This document shows positions 1-7,135 of a DNA stretch of 10,100 bases, one piece after another. The number at the start of each line of letters is the position of its first letter. The first letter of the stretch is position 1. A model generated the notes under the pieces. The model searched no databases and had not been told where the DNA came from. It saw nothing but the letters and a program-made list of their open reading frames with translations. This DNA is from CAJQGY01 sp964417685 (GTDB lineage Bacteria; Pseudomonadota; Gammaproteobacteria; Magnimaribacterales; D2472): NCBI GenBank assembly GCA_964417685.1, contig CAYQIT010000024.1, positions 1 through 10,100 of the forward strand. The letters run 5' to 3'. The translations under genes and the position numbers were made by a program.

Positions 1-224
1 CCTCTGGTGTTCCGGTTGTCACGCCAGTGGCATTGCCGGGTAGCTATGTTCGGAAAGGATAACCGCTGAAAGCATATAAGCGGGAAGCCTCTCCCAAGAT
101 TAAATCTCCCAGAGACTTTATGTCTCCTAAAGAGTCGTCATAGACTATGACGTTGATAGGCAAGATGTGTAAGCACTGTGAAGTGTTGAGCTAACTTGTA
201 CTAATAACTCGTGAGGCTTGATCA
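1..224 (+). rRNA. rrl: 23S ribosomal RNA, 3' end (partial)
   Basis: This is the last ~225 nt of large-subunit rRNA, with the 5' part outside the window. It follows the E. coli 23S 3' end almost segment by segment: the opening CCTCTGGTGTTC, then GGTAGCTA, GCTGAAAGCAT, GACGTTGATAGG, GTGTAAGC, GTTGAGCTAAC, GTACTAAT and finally GTGAGGCTT. The sarcin-ricin loop would lie just before the window. The mature 3' end is placed by analogy with E. coli (GTGAGGCTTAACCTT) and may be off by a few bases. The sequence is of gammaproteobacterial type and shows no intron or insertion in the part seen. It is transcribed toward 5S in the usual order. Confidence 0.96.
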
Positions 225-249
225 TGTAACCTTAAGACAGGTTTATGAT
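221..249 (+). other. hairpin at the 23S 3' end / 23S-5S spacer
   Basis: ATCAT (221-225) and AACC (228-231) can pair with GGTT (240-243) and ATGAT (245-249). This gives a 9-bp interrupted stem with an 8-nt loop, straddling the likely mature 23S 3' end. No T-run follows, so it is not a terminator. It may be part of the precursor structure cut during rRNA maturation, although in E. coli the 23S end pairs with the 5' leader instead. The rest of the spacer (to 298) is A/T-rich, and I see no tRNA in it. Confidence 0.35.
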
Positions 250-298
250 TTGAGTAACATTGTAGTGAAATATAAAAATTAAAAATTACATACCAGTT

Positions 299-417
299 TG
301 CCTGATGACAATAGCAACTTGGTACCACCTGATCCCATTTCGAACTCAGAAGTGAAACGAGTTAACGCCAATGGTAGTGCAGGGTCTCCCTGTGTGAGAG
401 TAGGAAATCGTCAGGCT
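299..417 (+). rRNA. rrf: 5S ribosomal RNA
   Basis: This is a complete 5S rRNA of about 119 nt, a normal length. The ends pair as helix I: GCCTGA (300-305) with TCAGGC (411-416). Internal landmarks match gammaproteobacterial 5S: CCACCTGATCCCAT, CGAACTCAGAAGTGAAACG, AATGGTAGTG, GGGTCTCCC and GAGAGTAGG. It lies 74 nt after the 23S end and directly before an intrinsic terminator, so it is the last gene of this rRNA operon. The exact end is uncertain by one or two bases. Confidence 0.96.
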
Positions 418-426
418 TTTTAACAT

Positions 427-458
427 AAAAGGCTCTCACTTGTGAGGGCCTTTTTTTT
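427..458 (+). terminator. intrinsic terminator of the rRNA operon
   Basis: An A-run (427-430) precedes an 8-bp stem, GGCTCTCA (431-438) with TGAGGGCC (443-450), with one G-T pair and a CTTG tetraloop. Eight T residues follow (451-458). This is a textbook Rho-independent terminator placed 10 nt after 5S rRNA. The A-run opposite the T-run could add pairs, but in the reverse direction nothing needs terminating here. Confidence 0.93.
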
Positions 459-469
459 ATGTTTTTTTC

Positions 470-478
470 TGTGATAAT
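470..478 (+). promoter_or_regulatory. putative extended -10 promoter of coaE
   Basis: TGTGATAAT (470-478) resembles an extended -10 element (TGn then TATAAT, with one mismatch). It sits in the 26 bases between the rRNA terminator and coaE. No good -35 hexamer is visible: that region falls in the terminator T-run. An extended -10 can work without one. The expected transcription start, about 7 nt after the box, is the A of the coaE ATG at 485, which would give a leaderless mRNA. No Shine-Dalgarno sequence precedes coaE, which agrees with this. In AT-rich DNA such boxes arise by chance, so this is a prediction. Confidence 0.5.
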
Positions 479-484
479 GTTTAT

Positions 485-1084
485 ATGATTATTGGTTTAA
501 CTGGTGGAATTGGATCTGGCAAATCTGTCGTAGCAAATATTTTTAATACTATAGGCATAAATACAATCGATGCAGATAGTTTAGCTAAAAATGCTTTAAA
601 TGTAGATTCTTTGGGCTATAGAGAATTTATCAATACTTTCGGAGAGGAATATATTGGCCCAGATAGAAAAATTAATAATAGTAAATTAAGACAACAGATA
701 TTTATTAATAATGATTTAAAAACTTCTTTAGAAGAAATAATTCATCCTATTGTAAGGAATAATATTGCTAAGTTAATTAGTTCATCAAATTCTCCATACC
801 ATATAGTTGAAGTACCTCTTATTTATGAAACCAATAGCTCTAAAAACTATGACAGAGTTCTTGTTGTTGATTGTGATGAGGATCTCCAAATCAAAAGAGC
901 TACAAAAAGAGACTCTTCAAACGAGAATGAAATAAGAAACATAATGCAAAATCAAGCAACCCGCAGTCAAAGGTTAAGTATTGCTGACGATATAATTGAT
1001 AATAGTCAGAGCATAGAATCTCTCCGAAATACTGTTACCGAAATTCATAACTTTTATCTTAATTTATTAAAGGAGTCATCATGA
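485..1084 (+). CDS. coaE: dephospho-CoA kinase
   Basis: CoaE phosphorylates the 3'-hydroxyl of the ribose in dephospho-CoA using ATP, the final step of coenzyme A synthesis in the cytoplasm. The 199-aa length is typical. The N-terminus MIIGLTGGIGSGKS holds the P-loop (GGIGSGKS, residues 7-14). IDADSLAK (28-35) is the conserved Asp region of the family. EEIIHPIV (83-90) and VEVPLIYE (108-115) match the CoA-binding part, and RNIMQNQATRSQR (151-163) is the usual lid-end motif (family form RM..Q). The ATG at 485 is chosen because the P-loop starts at the usual distance from it. The 3' end overlaps yacG by 4 nt (ATGA), so the two are one transcription unit, as these genes are neighbours in many gammaproteobacteria. 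Here the pair follows an rRNA operon rather than type IV pilus genes. Confidence 0.96.
   Translation: MIIGLTGGIGSGKSVVANIFNTIGINTIDADSLAKNALNVDSLGYREFINTFGEEYIGPDRKINNSKLRQQIFINNDLKTSLEEIIHPIVRNNIAKLISSSNSPYHIVEVPLIYETNSSKNYDRVLVVDCDEDLQIKRATKRDSSNENEIRNIMQNQATRSQRLSIADDIIDNSQSIESLRNTVTEIHNFYLNLLKESS
1069..1075 (+). promoter_or_regulatory. Shine-Dalgarno site of yacG
   Basis: AAAGGAG lies 5 nt before the ATG at 1081, inside the end of coaE. It is the best ribosome binding site in the window. It fixes the yacG start and shows that this organism does use Shine-Dalgarno pairing, in contrast with coaE and the receptor gene, which have none. Confidence 0.8.
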
Positions 1085-1245
1085 GCAAGTGTCCAAGGTG
1101 TGAAAAACAAACAATAAATTCTAAAGAAAACTTGCACAGACCTTTTTGCTCAGAGGTATGTAAGTTAATTGATTTTGGAGAGTGGGCCAATGAAGATAAT
1201 AAAATCTCAAGACCTGCGATTTCTGAAGATTTTTACGAAGATTAA
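1081..1245 (+). CDS. yacG: YacG-family zinc-binding DNA gyrase inhibitor
   Basis: A 54-aa protein that is short even for its family (E. coli YacG has 65 aa). It starts MSKCPRCEK and carries the four-cysteine zinc site C4-x2-C7 ... C23-x3-C27 within RPFCSEVCKLIDFGEWA (residues 20-36). That stretch is nearly the same as the E. coli segment RPFCSKRCQLIDLGEWA. E. coli YacG is known to bind GyrB and inhibit gyrase; the same role here is inferred from homology. The start is set by a strong Shine-Dalgarno site and the 4-nt overlap with coaE, which implies translational coupling. The acidic tail (EDFYED) resembles the acidic C-terminus of relatives. It ends 3 nt from the stop codon of convergent secA. 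In E. coli yacG also lies near secA, with mutT between. Confidence 0.93.
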   Translation: MSKCPRCEKQTINSKENLHRPFCSEVCKLIDFGEWANEDNKISRPAISEDFYED

Positions 1246-1248
1246 GAC

Positions 1249-3966
1249 TTAAACAATATTCCAATTACCACTTTCAATTAGCGGTTTTGCTTTTTTGTAT
1301 TTTACTTCTTTGGTTTCAGTGCCATTAGAAATCTTTACAAAATCATTTCTTCCAATTTTTGGCTCATCTCTTTTTACAGAAGTAATATTTTTTTGACCTG
1401 AGTTAGGTTTTTCTCCAACTATTGGAGAAGCCTGTTCCTTATTTAAAACCATTTCTTGATCTTCATTTTTCTTCTCATTATTAACAAGATTTAACTCTTC
1501 TTCTGATGAAATTTTTAATGAAAAAAGTACCCTGACAGTCTCAAAGTCAATCTCATCAAGCATACTTTCAAACATCTTGTATGCTTCTGCCTTAAATTCA
1601 TTCTTAGGATTTTTTTGAGCATATGCTCTAAGCCCAACACTTCCTCTAAGATGATCAATTTCAGCAAGATGCTCTTTCCAATGGACATCAAGTACCTGTA
1701 ACATAATCTGTCTCTCAAGGTCTTTTAAGTTTTCTCCAAGAGGGGCATATTTTTCCCTGTAATGACTTTTAGCAAATTCAACTATTATTTTTGATATAGA
1801 CTCAGGAAGCAGAGATTTATCGGATTTGGCTTTTTTGGAAATATTAATATTAATACCAAAAGTTTCTTCAAGATATTCATCCAATTCATCAAGTTTCCAT
1901 TGTGATTCTATGGATTCTTTGGGTATATATTGAAATGAGATAGAAGAAAATTGCTGCTCAATTAAGATTTGTATTGTTTCATTTATGGAGCTTTCTTCTA
2001 ATAACTGATTTCTTAAAGAATAAGTGGCCTTTCTTTGATCATTCGAAACATCATCATATTCAAGAAGATTTTTTCTTGCATCAAAATTTCTAGCCTCTAT
2101 TCTGCGTTGAGAGTTTTCAATACTTCTTGAAAGCATTCCATGTTCGATTGGCTCATCCCCCATTCCCATTCTTTCAAATAGGTTTTTTCTAGATTCAGTT
2201 ATAAATAATCTTAAGAGATCATCACTCATTGATAAAAAGAACCTTGAATATCCTGGGTCGCCTTGTCTGCCCGATCTTCCACGTAATTGGTTATCAATAC
2301 GCCTTGACTCATGTCTTTCTGTTCCTAGAATATGCAAACCCCCAGCATCAAGCACTGTTTTATTATTATTTTCCCATTCTTCAATAGTTTGATCTTCTTT
2401 TTTTCCTCCAAGAACAATATCAGTTCCTCTTCCGGCCATGTTTGTTGCAATCGTTACCATTCCTGGCTTTCCTGCATTTGCAATAATTTCTGCTTCTTTT
2501 TCATGATGCTTAGCATTTAGAACTTGGTGGGGAATTGAAGCTTTTTTTAAGTATTCTGAGACCTGTTCAGATGATTCAACAGAAACAGTGCCAACTAATA
2601 CAGGTGCATTCTTTTCTCTAATGGTAAGAATTTCTTTTACCAATGCTTTGAGTTTTGCATTCTTATTTTGAAACACTAGATCATTCATATCTTTCCTAGC
2701 CATAGGAACATTAGTAGGAATAATCACTACATCAAGATTATAAATCTCCCTAAATTCAGGAGCCTCAGTATCAGCAGTTCCAGTCATACCGGAAAGAGTT
2801 GAGAATAATCTAAAGAAATTTTGAAAAGTGGTTGAGGCTAGTGTTTGCGACTCTCTTTGGATAGTTACATTTTCTTTACACTCCAGAGCTTGATGAACAC
2901 CTTCACTTATCCTTCTTCCTGACATTGTTCTGCCAGTATGTTCATCAATAAGAAGAACTTCATTATTTCTAACTAAATAATGGACATTTTTTTGAAATAA
3001 AAAATTAGCTTTAAGACTTGCTTGAACAAACCGCATTATTTTTAAATTAGATACTGAATAAAGACCATCACCTTCACCAATAATATTAGCTTCTTCTAGT
3101 AGCTCTTCAACTTTTAAATATCCATCATCTGTTAAATCAATTGTTCTATTCTTTTCATCAATTAGGTAATGTCCTCTTTCTTCATCAAGTAAAGGCTCTT
3201 CTTCTGTTCCCTCTCTTATTTGTTTTGTAAGTCTTGGAATAAATTTCTTAATTTGTTTATACATCTCAGAACTCTCTGCTGATGGCCCTGAAATAATCAA
3301 AGGAGTTCTTGCTTCATCAATTAAGATTGAGTCAACTTCATCAACTATGGCAAAATCAAGCGAGCATTGAACCCTGTCTTCGACTCTATGCGCCATATTA
3401 TCTCTGAGATAGTCAAAACCTAACTCATTGTTTGTTGCATAAATAATATCTGCTTTATAAGCTTCTTTTTTCTCCTCAATATTTTGATTAGAATAAACAA
3501 CACCAACCTTCAAACCTAGATATTCATATACAGGCCTCATCCACTCGGCATCTCTTTTTGCTAAATAGTCATTTACTGTTACCAATATTGTTTTATTTCC
3601 TATTGATGCATTAAGGAAGCCGGGAAGAGTTGCTACAAGCGTCTTGCCTTCACCTGTTTTCATTTCAGCTATATTTCCCTGAGCTAGGGCCATACCTCCA
3701 AGAAGCTGAGAGTCAAAATGCCTCAAGCCTAAAGTTCTTTTACTTGCCTCGCGCGTAGCAGCAAAAGCTAAAGGTAAAATTGAATCTATTTGCTCATTAT
3801 TATCTTTATAAGTCCTATGCAATTCATCCTTTAAATTATGAAAATATGACTCAGGATTGTTCTGGATCTCAGACTCTAGGCTATTAATTTTATTAACTGA
3901 CACCATCATCTTTTTGATGACTCTGTCATTGCTTGAGCTAAATAATTTTGTTAGCGACTTAAACAT
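1249..3966 (-). CDS. secA: preprotein translocase ATPase SecA
   Basis: SecA is the ATP-driven motor that pushes unfolded preproteins through SecYEG. With the ATG at 3966 the protein has 905 aa (E. coli 901). Motifs in order: GGMALAQGNIAEMKTGEGKT with Walker A lysine K108 (the same number as in E. coli); DEVDSILIDEARTPLI (Walker B, from 209); TNMAGRGTDIVLGG (508-521); and RIDNQLRGRSGRQGDPG (motif VI, 556-572). The helical scaffold and wing domains follow, with LQVLDVHWKEHLAEIDHLR (from 756). I prefer the ATG over the TTG at 3969 because the protein then begins MFKSLTKLF, like E. coli MLIKLLTKVF, and AGGA lies 10 nt upstream. The C-terminus is odd: after GRND (872-875) the usual CxCGSG...CH zinc motif is missing and a cysteine-free tail ending IESGNWNIV replaces it. 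It follows lpxC by 12 nt, the gammaproteobacterial order without secM. Confidence 0.97.
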   Translation of the reverse strand: MFKSLTKLFSSSNDRVIKKMMVSVNKINSLESEIQNNPESYFHNLKDELHRTYKDNNEQIDSILPLAFAATREASKRTLGLRHFDSQLLGGMALAQGNIAEMKTGEGKTLVATLPGFLNASIGNKTILVTVNDYLAKRDAEWMRPVYEYLGLKVGVVYSNQNIEEKKEAYKADIIYATNNELGFDYLRDNMAHRVEDRVQCSLDFAIVDEVDSILIDEARTPLIISGPSAESSEMYKQIKKFIPRLTKQIREGTEEEPLLDEERGHYLIDEKNRTIDLTDDGYLKVEELLEEANIIGEGDGLYSVSNLKIMRFVQASLKANFLFQKNVHYLVRNNEVLLIDEHTGRTMSGRRISEGVHQALECKENVTIQRESQTLASTTFQNFFRLFSTLSGMTGTADTEAPEFREIYNLDVVIIPTNVPMARKDMNDLVFQNKNAKLKALVKEILTIREKNAPVLVGTVSVESSEQVSEYLKKASIPHQVLNAKHHEKEAEIIANAGKPGMVTIATNMAGRGTDIVLGGKKEDQTIEEWENNNKTVLDAGGLHILGTERHESRRIDNQLRGRSGRQGDPGYSRFFLSMSDDLLRLFITESRKNLFERMGMGDEPIEHGMLSRSIENSQRRIEARNFDARKNLLEYDDVSNDQRKATYSLRNQLLEESSINETIQILIEQQFSSISFQYIPKESIESQWKLDELDEYLEETFGININISKKAKSDKSLLPESISKIIVEFAKSHYREKYAPLGENLKDLERQIMLQVLDVHWKEHLAEIDHLRGSVGLRAYAQKNPKNEFKAEAYKMFESMLDEIDFETVRVLFSLKISSEEELNLVNNEKKNEDQEMVLNKEQASPIVGEKPNSGQKNITSVKRDEPKIGRNDFVKISNGTETKEVKYKKAKPLIESGNWNIV

Positions 3967-3978
3967 CAATCTTGGATC

Positions 3979-4893
3979 CTAGATATCTCCAAAAGGAGGC
4001 CTAGAATACGAAATAGGAGCATTATCAGAATTTTCAAACTCTACTATTTCATATGCATCATCAGAGGCAATAATCTTTTTTAGCAATTCATTATTAAGCG
4101 CATGGCCCGATTTGAAACCTGAAAACTGTCCTATTAAATTATGTCCAAGCAAATACAGATCTCCAATTGCATCTAGCATTTTATGCTTGACTATTTCATC
4201 TTCAAATCTTAAACCTTCTTCATTTAAGATATCTTCATCTCCAAAAGCTATAGCATTGGATACACTTGCTCCTAAAGCTAAATTTTTCGACTTTAGTAAT
4301 TCAAGATCATTCATAGAGCCAAATGTTCTAGCTCTGCAAACTTCTTTTACAAAAGAGGTAGATGAAAAATCAATTATTGATTCAGATGGAAGCTTTTTAT
4401 GAACCGGATGATCAAACTCCACTTTAAAAGCAACTTTAAATCCATCATAGGGTTTGATCGTTGCAAAAGCATCATCCCTAGTCACAGTCACTTCTTTTGT
4501 AACTTTAATGAATTTTTTTAATGAGTTCTGTTCTTGTAAGCCAGCAGACTGAATTAAAAAAACAAATGGGCTTGAGCTCCCATCCATGATAGGGACTTCA
4601 GGACCATCAACTTTAATAATACAGTTATCAATACCCAAGCCCGCTATTGCAGACAGTAAATGCTCTATCGTAGATATCTTTATATCATCTTTTATTAATG
4701 CAGTTGAAAGGCTAGTATCTCCCACATTCTCTACTCTAGCGGGTATTTTGATATCTTCATCTACATCAGATCTAATAAAATGAATTCCAGTATTTGGTCC
4801 TGATGGAATTAACTCCATATTAACTACTTTTCCAGTATGAAGGCCAATACCTTTTGCTTTAATAGCGTTTCTTAATGTTCGTTGGTTTAGCAT
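3979..4893 (-). CDS. lpxC: UDP-3-O-acyl-N-acetylglucosamine deacetylase
   Basis: LpxC is the zinc deacetylase that removes the acetyl group from UDP-3-O-acyl-GlcNAc, the first committed step of lipid A synthesis, at the cytoplasmic side. The length of 304 aa equals the family norm (E. coli 305). Zinc ligands are visible as H78 (in TIEHLLSA), H237 and D241 (in VKHKMLDAIGDL). The catalytic pair corresponds to E77 and H264 (in FKSGHALN). Other family blocks are GIGLHTG (15-21), DGPEVPIMDGSSSPF (96-110) and CRARTFG (186-192). The start ATG matches the E. coli beginning (MIKQRTLKR compared with MLNQRTLRN). No Shine-Dalgarno site is evident. It lies 30 nt after rlmB and 12 nt before secA, and probably forms an operon with both. 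In E. coli lpxC follows ftsZ; here that cell-division cluster is replaced by rnr-rlmB. Confidence 0.97.
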   Translation of the reverse strand: MLNQRTLRNAIKAKGIGLHTGKVVNMELIPSGPNTGIHFIRSDVDEDIKIPARVENVGDTSLSTALIKDDIKISTIEHLLSAIAGLGIDNCIIKVDGPEVPIMDGSSSPFVFLIQSAGLQEQNSLKKFIKVTKEVTVTRDDAFATIKPYDGFKVAFKVEFDHPVHKKLPSESIIDFSSTSFVKEVCRARTFGSMNDLELLKSKNLALGASVSNAIAFGDEDILNEEGLRFEDEIVKHKMLDAIGDLYLLGHNLIGQFSGFKSGHALNNELLKKIIASDDAYEIVEFENSDNAPISYSRPPFGDI

Positions 4894-4923
4894 GTTAGAA
4901 GTCTAATAGAAAATAATATCATA

Positions 4924-5652
4924 TCAAGTTAAACCTTTATTTCTTTGCCTTGCTGCCTCAGATAATATTATTCCGGTAGCAACAGATACATTAAGGCTTT
5001 TAAAAAGTTTGTTGGTGGATAAATTTATAATGTTGTCGCAGTTTTCCAAAGTTTTTTTTCTTACTCCATGCTCTTCTGATCCCATCACAAGAGCAGAAGG
5101 CTGTTTAAAATCGTAACTTGTATAGCTTTCAGATGCATGCTCGCTTAAACCATTAATAATGATATTGGATTGAGTTAAAAATTTAAAACAATTCACAAGA
5201 TTGGTTACATTAAATATTTTAGTATATTCAAATCCACCTGCTGCAACTTTATGCGCTATTGCGTTTATTGGAGCGCATTGATGCTTATTGATGATGACTG
5301 CATCAACTTGGGTTACTGCAGCAGACCTGACACAAGCCCCCAAATTTCTTGGGTCTATAACATTATCTAATATTAATATTAGTGGACTGCCTTTAAAGTT
5401 ATTAATAAAGTCTTTTAAATCTTTCAAATTAAGTTCAGGACTATTTATAAGGATAGCTTTTGGCTCTTGTTTTAATTTATTTGAGCTTTCATATGAAATA
5501 CCTGTCTCATCAAGAAGAAGTTTTAACTGAGTCAATCTTTTATCATTTCTGTTAGCTGGCAATAAAACTTTTTTAATTTGCTCAGGATTATTTTCTAAAA
5601 TACTTTCAATGCTATGGAAGCCAACTCTTGTATTTTTTTCTTGAATGCCCAT
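4924..5652 (-). CDS. rlmB: 23S rRNA (guanosine-2'-O-)-methyltransferase RlmB (TrmH/SpoU family)
   Basis: RlmB uses S-adenosylmethionine to 2'-O-methylate a guanosine (G2251 in E. coli) in the 23S rRNA P-loop. At 242 aa it matches E. coli (243). An N-terminal substrate-binding domain (about 1-75; GFHSIESILENNPEQ is the start block) precedes a SPOUT knot domain. The three knot motifs are present: LDNVIDPRNLGACVRSA (95-111, with N103 and R109), ALVMGSEEHGV (187-197) and SLNVSVATGIILSEAARQR (219-237). Two local oddities: the HQG-type segment closing the N-domain in E. coli is not visible, and the usual IPMxGxVxSLNVS reads LSTNKLFKSLNVS. A relative such as TrmH or another SpoU enzyme is possible, but the position 13 nt after rnr, as in E. 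coli rnr-rlmB, favours RlmB. Confidence 0.9.
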   Translation of the reverse strand: MGIQEKNTRVGFHSIESILENNPEQIKKVLLPANRNDKRLTQLKLLLDETGISYESSNKLKQEPKAILINSPELNLKDLKDFINNFKGSPLILILDNVIDPRNLGACVRSAAVTQVDAVIINKHQCAPINAIAHKVAAGGFEYTKIFNVTNLVNCFKFLTQSNIIINGLSEHASESYTSYDFKQPSALVMGSEEHGVRKKTLENCDNIINLSTNKLFKSLNVSVATGIILSEAARQRNKGLT

Positions 5653-5665
5653 CTTGAATCTTAAG

Positions 5666-7135
5666 CTACTTTGGGACTAAGGTTATCTTTCTTTCTTCAG
5701 GACTCACATTAGCTATTGTAACTAAAATCTTTTGTCCTAACTTATACTGCCTTCCATTTTTTTTACCCCTTAATACATTTACCTCCCTGTCGAAGTAATA
5801 CCTATCACCGGGTAAATCAGAGACATGAAGCAAGCCTGAAACAAAAAAGTCATCAATCTCGCAAAACAGCCCAAAGTCTGTAACCCCTGTAACAACTGAG
5901 TGATATTCATTTCCTATAAATTGTTTCAAGAAGTAACATATCATTTGTTGAGTAACTTGCCTGGATGATCTCTCAGCGATTCTTTCAGCTTCTGACAGCT
6001 CGTTACAAATTTCCTCGATCTCGTCTTTGTTAAACTCGCTCTTATTTCCATGAATGACATCTTTGATTAGGCGATGCACCATCAAATCAGGGTATCTTCT
6101 AATTGGAGATGTAAAGTGAGAGTACCTATCAAGCTGAAGCCCAAAGTGGCCTTTTTCAAGAGTAGAGTATTCAGCTCTTTTTAAACTTTGTAGCACAATG
6201 GTTTGAAGGGATTTGTTTAAATCTTTTGATCTCGCAAATTGAAGACATTGCTCCAATACATCTAAAGAGTTATTACCAAATTTTTTAGAAAAACCTTTAA
6301 TGGAGAAGAAATTTTTTAAACTATCAAGCTTAATTTCCTCTGGCTCTTCATGAATTCTGTAAATACCAGATTTATAATGTTTGTGCATAAAATTAGCAGC
6401 ACATACATTTGCTGCAAGCATTGATTCTTCAACCATTTGGTGTGAAAACAATCTTTTCGGGAGGTCAATTTTATCAACATCTCCTAATTTATTTATTTTT
6501 AATGATGGTTCTTGGGCCTCTATTTCTAAAGCTTTTCTTTCCTGTCGCTTTCTCAATAGGATCCTTGTAAGTTTTGATAGTGCTACCAAAGAGTAACCAA
6601 TTTTTTTGTTGATACCAGAACTATTTTTCACTATAAGATTTACCTCATCATAGGTCATTCTTTTATGTGAATTTATTCTAGCTTCAAGAAATTTGTAGCT
6701 TTCTATATTTCCGCTAAATGAAATTGTCATTTCACATACAACAGTATTTCTATCCTTATTTGGAACGAGTGAACATAAGTCATTAGAAATTTTTTCAGGT
6801 AACATTGGAATTACTTTAGATGGAAAATATATGGAAGTTCCTCTATGCATAGCTTCTTTATCTAAGGCGCTTTTTGTTTTAACAAGTCCAGCAACATCAG
6901 CAATAGCAACACTCAAAATATATGAAGATTGACTCTCTATGCAATGAATGGCGTCATCAAAATCTTTTGCATCTGATCCATCTATTGTTACAAAAGGAAC
7001 TTTAGTTAAGTCTTTTCTTTTATCTGACAAATTTAAATTTAATTTATCTAACTCTCTACAGACACCTTCATTCCATAAACTAGACAGATTATTTTCTTCA
7101 ATTACCTGTGTTATTGCTTGCTCGATATTATTCAT
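5666..7135 (-). CDS. rnr: ribonuclease R-like 3'-5' exoribonuclease, short form (RNB + S1)
   Basis: An RNase II/R family enzyme that degrades RNA from the 3' end. The catalytic RNB domain fills about residues 40-360: IDGSDAKDFDDA gives metal-binding D52, D58, D60 and D61; GTSIYFPSKVIPMLP holds Y103 (E. coli Y324); and HFTSPIRRYPDLMVHR (340-355) is the family signature. An S1 domain follows (412-489; VTGVTDFGLF, GLLHVSDL), with the LRGKKNGRQYKLGQ insert typical of RNase R rather than RNase II. The protein has only 489 aa compared with 813 in E. coli. The N-terminal helix-turn-helix and both cold-shock domains are missing, as is the basic C-terminal tail. A TAA directly precedes the ATG and only 51 nt separate it from the receptor gene, so no upstream coding remnant exists. 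The catalytic residues are intact, so this is a compact gene, not an obvious pseudogene. It is linked to rlmB as in other gammaproteobacteria. Confidence 0.92.
   Translation of the reverse strand: MNNIEQAITQVIEENNLSSLWNEGVCRELDKLNLNLSDKRKDLTKVPFVTIDGSDAKDFDDAIHCIESQSSYILSVAIADVAGLVKTKSALDKEAMHRGTSIYFPSKVIPMLPEKISNDLCSLVPNKDRNTVVCEMTISFSGNIESYKFLEARINSHKRMTYDEVNLIVKNSSGINKKIGYSLVALSKLTRILLRKRQERKALEIEAQEPSLKINKLGDVDKIDLPKRLFSHQMVEESMLAANVCAANFMHKHYKSGIYRIHEEPEEIKLDSLKNFFSIKGFSKKFGNNSLDVLEQCLQFARSKDLNKSLQTIVLQSLKRAEYSTLEKGHFGLQLDRYSHFTSPIRRYPDLMVHRLIKDVIHGNKSEFNKDEIEEICNELSEAERIAERSSRQVTQQMICYFLKQFIGNEYHSVVTGVTDFGLFCEIDDFFVSGLLHVSDLPGDRYYFDREVNVLRGKKNGRQYKLGQKILVTIANVSPEERKITLVPK

Noticed and set aside
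225..298. tRNA gene in the 23S-5S spacer
   Set aside because: The 74-nt spacer has no TTCGA-type T-loop, no acceptor pairing and no cloverleaf.
2332..2520. Plus-strand reading frame inside secA, and similar ones inside lpxC, rlmB, rnr and the receptor
   Set aside because: They lie opposite strongly conserved genes, have low-complexity sequence rich in Phe/Ser/Ile and match no family I know.
3967..3969. TTG start for secA, adding one residue
   Set aside because: The next codon is ATG, gives the family-like MFKSLTKLF start and places the Walker A lysine at 108 as in E. coli.
4894..4923. lpxC promoter with a -10-like TATTAG or TAGACT just before the ATG
   Set aside because: The matches are weak, no -35 fits, and the gene is probably read from upstream.
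5666..7135. rnr as a pseudogene
   Set aside because: The frame is intact through both the catalytic and S1 domains, all catalytic residues are kept and operon spacing is normal.
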